NCBI GenBank assembly: GCA_905221605.1
Contig: CAJNDS010002193.1
Location: forward strand, 72,001-136,000
DNA length: 64,000 nt
Source: Symbiodinium natans
Lineage: Eukaryota > Sar > Dinophyceae > Suessiales > Symbiodiniaceae
Reading direction: 5' to 3'
Each line of letters begins with the position of its first letter. Positions within the stretch are counted from its first letter, which is position 1. The notes below the pieces were generated by a model, which saw nothing but the letters and a program-made list of their open reading frames with translations, was not told the DNA's origin and did not search any database. Shown piece after piece: positions 62,201 through 64,000 of this stretch. A program made the translations under genes and the position numbers.

Positions 62201-63810
62201 ACAGGAAACTGCACCTGTTGCCCTTCATCCTGAGCTTTCCCAAGAACCTTCGGCCCTCGAGCGAAGATTTCCCAATCTCAAACCTTCAGCCTCCAACTTT
62301 CAACCCTAAACCAAAACTTCAAAGCCCGGAAACTTCCTACCCCAAAATCTTAAACCCTGAAGCCAAGACCCTGAACCCTAAACCCTAAACCCTAAACCCT
62401 AAACCCTATCAACCCTCGAGGGCCGACCCCTCCCGGGCCCCCGGTGACTACGAGCCGGGGTGCCCAGCGAGCGCTTTTCGGGTCGCTTCGGTTTTGGGGC
62501 CGTTTGGGCTTGGGGGCCTTTTCTGTGTGTGTGTGTGTGTGTGTGTGTTTTTTTTTTGTTTTTTTTTTTTTCGGGGCTCAGCTCTTTGTTTTGTTTATTT
62601 TATTTTTGTTGGGGGGGGGGGGGGGGTGGGGGTGTGGGGCTTTCGGGCCCAGATGGGCGTGAGGGGAAAGAGTGTAAGGGTTTAGGGCTTCATTAGGGTT
62701 TAGGGTTTAGGGCCTAGTTTAAACCCTAAACCCTATAAAACCCTAAACCCTAAACCCTAAACCCGAAATGCCAGGTCCTAGGTTTCTCTTTTGAGACGGC
62801 TTCCTTTCCCTCCTTCGTCTTAGGGTTTTAAAAGGCCTAGACTGCCTTAGTGCTTAGTTGCCCTGACGCCGTTAGAAGTGCCAAAAGCCAGCCTCCCACC
62901 GGAAACCTCGAAGACCTTTAGGGTTTAGGGTTTAGGGTTTAGGGTTTAGGGTTTAGGGTGTAGATACCGCAAATCACCGAAGCCGCGAGACGCTGAGGAA
63001 CGGCGGCATCTTGGGCGTGCCTAACGCCAGCGGGCCCATGGCAGATGCCGAGGGCAGGAAGAGGCAAGCCCCCAAGCCTAAAGCCCCCTAAATCCACAAG
63101 CTCGACAACCCTGTGCTTAGCTTACTTCTCCAACAGCTGAAGTTTAAACTTTTTGGGTTTGCTTATTTAGTAGGAGTAAAAAATTTTAACCTTTTTTCCC
63201 TTGGTTATTGGAGAAGTAAGTTAGGGTTTTGTAGTTCTTTGAAGTTGCTTGGCAGAAAGCACCTTGTGCAGGAAGCTCAACTCCGAGCTGGCCAACGGCC
63301 GCCTGGCCATGGTGGCCATTACCGGGATGCTTTTTCAAAACGGACCTCTGGGGGGGGGGGATAACGGAGGGTTTGGGGTTTAGGGTGCAAGGCTTAGGGT
63401 TTAGGGTTTAGGGTTTAGGGTTTAGGGGTTTTGTCAAAACGGGCCTCTGGGGGGGATAACGGAGGGTTTGAGGTTTGGGGTTTGAGGTTTAGGGTTTAGG
63501 GTGCTCAGCAGCAGCCTTGCTTTTTGGGGGGCTGACAGAGGGTTTGGTGCTCAGGGCCATGGATGCCCTGTAGCACCCTTGTGCATGGTACTTTTTAAAG
63601 GGATCGGTTTCCTTTCCTTGAGGGCCACATGAACCCTATTCAAGCCCTGAGCCACAACCCTGAACCACGCACCCTAAAACCTAAACTCTAAACCCTAAAC
63701 CCTAAACCCTAAACCCACAAGGCAACCGATAAAGCCTGAAGCCCTTGAGCCGCAAAAGCTCCCGCGCAGGAATGTTCGGAACCACCGGGCCTGCGATGTG
63801 GGGCTTTTAA
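26649..63810 (+). CDS. Gene 2: light-harvesting chlorophyll-binding polyprotein, interrupted by a retrotransposon
   Basis: Presequence exons lead into an N-terminal LHC part, five 925-bp tandem units, then the fragmented monomers X and Y and the stop TAA at 63808-63810. Tail exon lengths equal those of gene 1 exon for exon. The encoded tandem monomer matches gene 1 at the amino-acid level, while codons and intron sequence differ. Donors are mainly GC, with GT in the first intron of the tandem units and GA at six tail positions that are also GA in gene 1. A 5.8-kb LINE lies in the first exon of the second tandem unit, so the gene works only if that insert is spliced out or is absent from other copies. 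Start at 26649 is inferred from the signal-like sequence. Confidence 0.82.
26792..26889. mobile_element. Family M2 dispersed element
   Basis: GGGGTCGGAATAAATACTCA to TCTTCTAATCATTAAGATCC, in the first gene 2 presequence intron. Confidence 0.55.
27337..27540. mobile_element. Family M1 element interrupted by a head-to-head telomeric array
   Basis: Left end GGGGGTGTCCGAAATTAGGG, then TTTAGGG copies to about 27384, which change directly into CCCTAAA copies to about 27474. The M1 remainder follows, ending TTTCGTAAACCCCC at 27540. Confidence 0.65.
28958..29372. repeat. Gene 2 intron: TTTAGGG ... CCCTAAA/CCCTGAA
   Basis: GT donor. G-strand repeats at 28994-29093 and C-strand repeats at 29268-29362, the last five or six copies being the variant CCCTGAA. 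Confidence 0.8.
29415..30131. repeat. Gene 2 intron: TTCGTGGGCAATGG repeats, TTTAGGG, long CCCTAAA array
   Basis: GC donor. Four imperfect copies of a unit TTCGTGGGCAATGGxCATT lie at 29537-29622. TTTAGGG at 29665-29735 is followed by about 33 nearly perfect CCCTAAA copies at 29856-30092. Confidence 0.8.
30201..31382. repeat. Gene 2 intron: duplicated G-strand block and CCCCTAA variant array
   Basis: GC donor. TTTGGGG/TTTAGGG variants at 30236-30475 include a block of about 90 bp present twice (around 30285-30375 and 30380-30470). The C-strand array at 31185-31350 starts as ten or so copies of CCCCTAA and turns into CCCTAAA. Confidence 0.75.
31422..32704. repeat. Gene 2 intron: TTTAGGG, minisatellite, AACCC-type repeats
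   Basis: GC donor. TTTAGGG at 31452-31572, a TA-rich tract near 31670-31690, CCCTAAA/CCCGAAA at 31870-31945, the 10-bp minisatellite at 32071-32389, then AACCCAAA/CCCTAAA at 32585-32690 before the exon. Confidence 0.75.
32071..32389. repeat. 10-bp minisatellite TTCCCTAAGG, about 32 copies
   Basis: Strict 10-bp periodicity with rare changes (CTCCCTAAGG at the start and at 32151, TTCCCCAAGG twice, one TTCTCTAAGG). The sequence just before it (32016-32070, ending GTAACCCAGGTTCCCTAATA) is also present at 51121-51195, where the motif is not expanded. Confidence 0.92.
32705..33357 (+). CDS. Gene 2 first LHC monomer, N-terminal part
   Basis: Exons 32705-32739 ([11 protein letters not shown]), 33114-33216 ([16 protein letters not shown] to KHGRI) and 33323-33357 ([12 protein letters not shown]). 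This shows where the mature protein begins: the presequence is followed by [12 protein letters not shown], the counterpart of [13 protein letters not shown] at each internal junction. The splice GGAGT|GC ... CAG|GCAG restores the V-Q-D codons. The intron 32740-33113 has TTTAGGG at 32817-32875 and CCCTAAA at 32985-33063. Confidence 0.8.
33543..34281 (+). CDS. Gene 2 tandem LHC unit 1
   Basis: Exons 33543-33840, 33955-34140 and 34247-34281, of 298, 186 and 35 bp as in gene 1, encode the same 173-residue unit. The first intron (114 bp) is GT-AG with donor GTGAGG, the other two (106 and 185 bp) use GC. These short introns contain no telomeric repeat. Confidence 0.88.
34726..34738. repeat. 5' target-site duplication of the LINE
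   Basis: AGGTTGGCAATGA, identical to 40543-40555. It lies in LHC codons for RLAMM of helix 3. Confidence 0.92.
34739..35083 (+). other. LINE 5' leader with strong hairpin
   Basis: Starts CCCTGGCA, with its exact complement TGCCAGGG at 34820-34827. Further on, 34985-34998 pairs with 35006-35019 over 14 bp, including two G-U pairs that hold only in the sense RNA, with a 7-nt loop. A TGA at 35000-35002 in that loop is the last stop before the main ORF. Function unknown. Confidence 0.6.
35003..39235 (+). CDS. LINE ORF: AP endonuclease, reverse transcriptase, C2H2 zinc fingers
   Basis: Makes the nick and the cDNA for target-primed retrotransposition. The frame is open from 35003 and lacks an ATG before 35177, yet the endonuclease N-terminus (GAFNVRTM) already begins at about 35150, so the true start may be a non-ATG codon such as GTG 35084 or involve upstream reading. 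Counting from 35084: endonuclease residues about 20-300 with [17 protein letters not shown] near 185 and [10 protein letters not shown]; reverse transcriptase with [23 protein letters not shown] near 668, [14 protein letters not shown] and GYADDLALL near 788; then YGCETW and [11 protein letters not shown]. The C-terminus from about 1257 has three clear C2H2 fingers and perhaps a fourth. No internal stop. TAA ends at 39235. Confidence 0.9.
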   Translation, partial: QAGVAVFFLVQDRESKSRPSSKERVTRVKCRQTLKDVTRKSWKQRCLNLVWGAFNVRTMHCQAIVSPGGEVNLVGSDVDRPELFCELLRKHKMSLCCVSEHRWKGEGTLQCGDYLYVFSGLPADAPKAMQGVAVVMNEAMQGAWRRAGSYCMNYGGRLLHIKLELQRRVVHVISVYAPTFNTEATEKDAFYDALRGMLGKVRSGEEVVVMGDFNARVGFRAHSDMNGAHTIGASDAVGPFGMGHLNENGERLLGLCEGSPVGLLKVAGTFFQHAQYGSWMHARTKQWHHIDHVLAPVRTMRLILDVKTMPGVGFDTDHRLIRVRFRVPPRSWNGYSHTQSSRGHHGRIPKLQVSKLGRTEVMALNDKMQSAAADGLLDDYELWSHGLRVFAEEQVGIQPTVSRPQWQVDNTVRLAELSRKRLQAYEAFANGGPRDAYKSVCKEARREIRSIVNTWWKDKAAAIQEKVDNKEPHAVYAVQRELKGVLSNRRRRPNKLRDAKGQLLVTKADRMQRWYEYFKDLLNVHGTCKESNFDFLRRVPALPEMGHLPRFAETVAAAHKLKNGKATGPDGIHPEMLKALDIINLRVLHEHIVRVWCGAAPMPAEWLDNYLIPMPKKGDLTYCKRWRGILLASCAGKIFGKILNARLYRHAESNGLLPETQAGFRAGRSTMDMVFVLRMAQEISRTKDHPLFVVFVDLVTAYDSVVRSGLWKVLLIKGVPPNVVALLQCLYQNKLVRVSTEGDLTATFGLHTGLGQGCCVAPLLFNIFFAAVLEQWRGVEGRRLRWGTRVDGVLRRQGLYKYSTYEPCDLAELGYADDLALLADCYGQLRKMTQEFQSHVSSWGLILSVEKTKAMCTTQPQQDPISVSPQDGFDHVEFQDSFEYLGCDVKFDGDCTANILSNINSARKVFWGLAQTVWYVRELSLSSKLSVFRASVISMLLYGCETWTTTFAARRKLRGFVMMCLRVISGVTRWQQQQWHLNSKMLREWLGVPDVVDLITQAQLRWLGHVARMPNARLPKRIICAFLPDEVGTQRPPGRLKGKWYRQTLVEALRAGGFALGAWMQLAAQHEGREWKLGTRKVAMWFKPIFPVPGDSPPDRSREVRKIMSRSTARPDKSFLAAVGAAQKWIDKQETPAEGFFRLEAAGLEGRSLLDAFAWEAALLCGQDWGRSDFEDVFAAVMSVEPWVSHLSHEMDLCLFRFVGMTAHARALDCGHLDEYVEALSNLLPQTQPVRRRLRAKQRRPEAFEKTETDVPPPPEPDVPRVRGRYWAERHHSNRDGAMYACPILGCQRKYTTQHGLGHHLILSHRSGTYREKGWDCPHCCRSFERESAITSHLKLHSPDASPYICPECGAYFPGRDSVRMHMSHAHPLNQDMLPITCSYCLRAGVENVFVHLHSFRMHLLREHIQ
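39337..40104 (+). CDS. LINE second ORF: basic, probably nucleic-acid-binding protein
   Basis: A 255-residue product starting [15 protein letters not shown], with an Arg/Asp-rich N-terminus, a central part with heptad-like helix (about [12 protein letters not shown] to LKAKLEREW), a segment WPMVLVFRN...AQAAREIWL that might fold like an RNA-recognition domain, and a Lys/Gly-rich tail ([12 protein letters not shown]). It resembles a LINE ORF1 protein in character but lies downstream of the polymerase ORF. An overlapping frame also carries an ATG at 39326, but the composition of this one is protein-like. No homologue is recognised. Confidence 0.65.
   Translation: MARRGNDRERERDRGDRGRDRDRDRDRRDGREPEGPEGSGNTFEARLSAVEDRLQATALLANSTAFKVGNESAKRALVFFVQGELKAKLEREWGVWQRNSELPPAQRPKEKPLPWKIQAYQAFVEYVDTAVRSAPSGSGGEEATRLLLPTSPAVEAIQHGAAQEDRAWPMVLVFRNSETAQAAREIWLQACLKPFLGKDKDLGVRPARYMPAGAHRRVQEFVPKGKGVGKGKGKNRSPKRESEGPERGDLQRRRL
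40105..40542 (+). other. LINE 3' region
   Basis: No ORF of note. Contains a C8 run near 40432 and ends AACAGGGTGGCCTCC directly at the target copy. There is no poly(A) or simple-repeat tail, unlike typical L1 elements. Confidence 0.6.
40543..40555. repeat. 3' target-site duplication of the LINE
   Basis: AGGTTGGCAATGA, followed by the rest of the LHC exon (TGGCCATCATC). Preceded by CCTCC, so CCTCCAG|G forms a plausible splice acceptor. Confidence 0.92.
41209..41948 (+). CDS. Gene 2 tandem LHC unit 3
   Basis: Exons 41209-41506, 41622-41807 and 41914-41948. Same protein and intron types as unit 1 (GT, GC, GC donors). The period to the next unit is 925 bp. Confidence 0.88.
42134..42873 (+). CDS. 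Gene 2 tandem LHC unit 4
   Basis: Exons 42134-42431, 42547-42732 and 42839-42873. One silent change (GCC for GCT) is visible near 42186 against neighbouring units; otherwise exons and introns are near-identical. Confidence 0.88.
43059..55472 (+). CDS. Gene 2 last tandem exon and fragmented LHC monomer X
   Basis: Exon 43059-43356 is of the tandem type with one Ala-to-Val change (AAAVGDFG). Monomer X follows in exons 43472-43558, 43758-43796, 46844-46882, 48538-48577, 48887-48919, 50580-50641, 51999-52082, 52523-52583, 52897-52949, 53482-53505 and 55428-55472. Each has the same length as in gene 1. Motifs are [139 protein letters not shown]. The donor after 52082 is a normal GC, unlike gene 1. 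Differences are mostly silent, so selection appears to keep both copies. Confidence 0.82.
43559..43757 (+). other. Gene 2 intron, short, with dispersed element
   Basis: GC donor, 199 bp. GGGATGTCCCCCCTTTACTT with following AGTCCTTAAT at 43591-43635 is related to the sequence near 9869 in gene 1. The gene 1 counterpart (3650-4259) is three times longer and holds arrays. Confidence 0.55.
43797..46843. repeat. Gene 2 intron of 3 kb dominated by a microsatellite
   Basis: GT donor. A CT-rich stretch at 43830-43920, unique DNA to 44300, then the CACACTCT-type array, a short TTTGGGG block at 46560-46600, and CCCTAAC/CCCTAAA at 46740-46825. The gene 1 counterpart is 861 bp. Confidence 0.8.
44310..46445. 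repeat. CACACTCT / CTCACACA / CA microsatellite, about 2.1 kb
   Basis: Segments of the 8-mer CACACTCT, 14-mer ACTCTCACACTCAC-like, 10-mer CACACACTCT, an irregular central part (about 45570-46070), and a final CA run. The 763-residue Ser/His/Thr/Leu ORF across it is an artefact of periodicity. Confidence 0.95.
47589..48005 (+). pseudogene. Decayed protein-coding fragment, possibly from a retroelement
   Basis: Successive frames read [20 protein letters not shown] ... [20 protein letters not shown], then SLEEACREK in a second frame and [20 protein letters not shown] ... [11 protein letters not shown] in a third. The pieces join end to end, as expected of one protein with two frameshifts. I do not recognise the family. 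Its position in an intron suggests mobile origin. Confidence 0.4.
48205..48290. mobile_element. Family M1 element (opposite orientation)
   Basis: GGGGTTTACGAAAATGAGGG at one end, then CCCCAAAATAGTAGGATTCC and TTATAATAAGGACCCCAAAT, which are the complement of the M1 centre at 61040-61085. Confidence 0.6.
48578..48886 (+). other. Gene 2 intron without arrays
   Basis: GC donor (GT in gene 1), 309 bp. No repeat recognised. Confidence 0.6.
48920..50579. repeat. Gene 2 intron: AT-rich insert and mixed arrays
   Basis: GA donor. An AT-rich segment at about 49040-49510 without heptamers looks inserted. CCCTAA variants at 49740-49815, TTTAGGG at 49900-50340 in several blocks (TTGAGGG variant run at 50262-50292), CCCTAAA at 50478-50535. 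Confidence 0.65.
50642..51998. repeat. Gene 2 intron: TTTAGGG, minisatellite seed, C-rich tract
   Basis: GC donor. TTTAGGG at 50658-50715 and 50956-51050, the unexpanded relative of the 32-kb minisatellite at 51121-51195, and a tract of C runs with single A or G at 51779-51897 (Pro-rich and Gly-rich ORFs here are artefacts). Confidence 0.7.
52083..52896. repeat. Two gene 2 introns around exon 52523-52583
   Basis: Intron 52083-52522 (GC donor) has a partial copy of the next exon at 52402-52413 and CCCTAAA at 52414-52487. Intron 52584-52896 (GC donor, 313 bp) has TTTAGGG at 52612-52667. Confidence 0.65.
52950..53481. repeat. Gene 2 intron: T run, GGGTTT variants, C run
   Basis: GC donor. Poly(T) at 53060-53078, degenerate G-strand repeats to about 53170 and at 53395-53440, and a C run near 53345. 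No gene. Confidence 0.6.
53506..55427. repeat. Gene 2 intron: long CCCTAAA arrays and an inserted element
   Basis: GC donor. About 35 CCCTAAA copies at 53754-54005 and a second array at 54071-54255, then degenerate copies at 54420-54725. A non-telomeric insert occupies about 54740-55260, and CCCTAAA returns at 55263-55398. The gene 1 counterpart (10976-11810) has the opposite repeat strand. Confidence 0.75.
54740..55260 (+). mobile_element. Possible SINE-like insert with TTCGGCAAA / CAATCGGCACC repeats
   Basis: Contains CAATCGGCACC at both sides (near 54850 and 55210) with TTCGGCAAA or TTCGGCGAAAAGCGG repeated between. The stretch at about 54893-54935 (ATGCTAAGGCACTGGACTAC and GGTTGAGATTC) recalls a tRNA D-arm/anticodon region and a B box. 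A 63-residue ORF (54943-55134) has no known match. Classification is tentative. Confidence 0.35.
55473..56980. repeat. Gene 2 intron: CCCTAAG/CCCTAAA, LINE remnant, TTTAGGG
   Basis: GA donor. CCCTAAG-type repeats at 55494-55575 and 55708-55800, about 25 CCCTAAA copies at 56131-56312, a decayed LINE piece, then TTTAGGG at 56822-56950. Polarity is the reverse of the usual. Confidence 0.75.
56319..56800 (+). pseudogene. Decayed LINE fragment (region after reverse transcriptase)
   Basis: Across frames it reads [10 protein letters not shown] ... [19 protein letters not shown] ... QLTLADLR and then, after a frameshift, [16 protein letters not shown](E/D)xW-like and LxxLGHLAR motifs are typical of the segment downstream of the polymerase domain in non-LTR elements; compare YGCETW and [11 protein letters not shown] in the intact element at 35-39 kb. 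It belongs to a different family from that element. No catalytic YADD is included. Confidence 0.55.
56981..63810 (+). CDS. Gene 2 fragmented LHC monomer Y with polyprotein stop
   Basis: Exons 56981-57022, 57679-57731, 58586-58615, 59268-59302, 59957-59996, 60446-60503, 61366-61430, 62421-62453, 62998-63057, 63272-63342 and 63770-63810. Encodes [148 protein letters not shown] and [12 protein letters not shown], then TAA. Exon lengths equal gene 1 throughout. Donors after 58615 and 62453 are GC where gene 1 has GT. Confidence 0.83.
57023..58585. repeat. Two gene 2 introns around exon 57679-57731
   Basis: Intron 57023-57678 (GC donor) holds CCCTAAA at 57199-57280 and M1-like palindromic sequence (GGGGTACCCC...GGTACCCCTATTTCGG) at about 57435-57520. 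Intron 57732-58585 (GA donor) holds a C run at 58126-58147 and TTTAGGG at 58445-58530. No gene recognised. Confidence 0.65.
58616..59956. repeat. Two gene 2 introns around exon 59268-59302
   Basis: Intron 58616-59267 (GC donor; GT in gene 1) has CCCTAAA at 58755-58860 and 59120-59230. Intron 59303-59956 (GC donor) has an M4 copy at 59417-59477 and CCCTAAA/CCCTCAA at 59875-59940. Confidence 0.65.
60537..60615. mobile_element. Family M1 element (opposite orientation)
   Basis: GGGGATTTGCGAAAATAGGG, then CCCCAAATAGTAGGGTGTCC and TTATATTAAGGACCCAACCC. It lies some 400 bp from an M1 copy of opposite orientation at 61023-61121 in the same intron. Confidence 0.55.
61023..61121. mobile_element. Family M1 element
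   Basis: GGGGGTTTACGATATTCGGG at the left end and TTCTCGTAAACCCC at the right end, with a centre close to that of the 13326 copy (GGGGTCCTTATTACAAGGGG). Confidence 0.6.
61431..62997. repeat. Two gene 2 introns around exon 62421-62453
   Basis: Intron 61431-62420 (GC donor) has G-strand variants TTTTAGGG at 61455-61600, CCCTAAA at 61710-61805, an AT-rich patch near 61910-61990, an M3 copy at 62075-62167, and CCCTAAA at 62380-62408. Intron 62454-62997 (GC donor) has a GT run at 62524-62548, T and G runs to 62620, a short head-to-head TTTAGGG/CCCTAAA at 62693-62768, and TTTAGGG at 62920-62960. Confidence 0.7.
62075..62167. mobile_element. Family M3 palindromic element
   Basis: GGCCCAGTGGTACCC at the left and GGTTACTGGGCTACCC at the right form imperfect terminal inverted repeats. 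The centre has TTTTTTTTGGTTCAAGGTTC. Confidence 0.6.
63343..63769. repeat. Gene 2 last intron: TTTAGGG ... CCCTAAA
   Basis: GA donor as in gene 1. TTTAGGG at 63370-63425 and 63470-63505, CCCTAAA at 63685-63715. The phrase GATAACGGAGGGTTTG occurs twice (63360, 63456), a short internal duplication that also repeats CTCTGGGGGG. Confidence 0.7.
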
Positions 63811-64000
63811 AAAGGCCACCCCAGAGTTTGGGGTTTAGGGCTTAGGGTTTAGGGTTTAGGGTTTAGGGTTTGAGGTGTAGAGTTTAGGGTTTAGGGTTTG
63901 GGGTTTGGGGTTTAGGGTTGAGGGTTTAGAATTTAGAATTTAGGGTTCAGGGTCACCTCAAGAAGGTCAAGACACCCAAGAAGACGTGCTGTTTCCCCAG
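63811..64000. other. Sequence after the gene 2 stop
   Basis: TTTAGGG and TTTAGAATT variants at 63830-63950, then 40 bp of unique DNA ending CCCCAG at the window edge. No polyadenylation signal can be named. Confidence 0.5.

Noticed and set aside
1-64000. Intact dinoflagellate spliced-leader gene
   Set aside because: Reading both strands by eye I did not find the 22-nt leader sequence or its core TTTTGGCTCAAG.

Overview
The window looks like nuclear DNA of a peridinin-type dinoflagellate. It is filled by two long genes for light-harvesting chlorophyll-binding (LHC) polyproteins. Supporting signs are LHC monomers in tandem inside one gene, introns with mostly GC or GA donors and AG|G acceptors, a presequence with an FVAP motif, and telomere-type TTTAGGG/CCCTAAA heptamers. 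No bacterial features, rRNA or intact tRNA genes were recognised. The genus cannot be fixed from this sequence alone.

Layout. Gene 1 (1 to 21731, 5' end outside the window) begins with near-identical 1046-bp three-exon repeat units. It then passes into two diverged monomers cut into about eleven small exons each (24 to 87 bp), separated by introns of 0.36 to 1.5 kb, and ends at TAA 21729-21731. The segment 21732-26648 is intergenic DNA or untranslated sequence with telomeric arrays and small inverted-repeat elements. Gene 2 (26649 to 63810) starts with presequence exons, continues with 925-bp three-exon units, and ends with the same two fragmented monomers as gene 1, with matching exon lengths and the same last codons. 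All exons are on the + strand.

Introns. Introns of the fragmented monomers and of the gene 2 presequence are packed with TTTAGGG or CCCTAAA arrays. In at least fifteen of them the 5' part carries TTTAGGG and the 3' part CCCTAAA, so the two ends of the transcribed intron could pair. The short introns of the tandem units lack these arrays.

Mobile DNA. A 5.8-kb non-LTR retrotransposon sits inside a coding exon of gene 2 (34739-40542). It encodes an AP-type endonuclease, reverse transcriptase and C2H2 fingers in one ORF, followed by a second basic ORF. Its 13-bp target duplication begins AGGT and places a GT donor and an AG acceptor so that splicing would restore the exon exactly. Several families of short palindromic elements, a 10-bp minisatellite, a 2.1-kb CACACTCT-type microsatellite and decayed retroelement pieces lie in other introns.

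All exon borders were placed by eye, by keeping the LHC reading frame and comparing the two paralogues. No transcript evidence was available.
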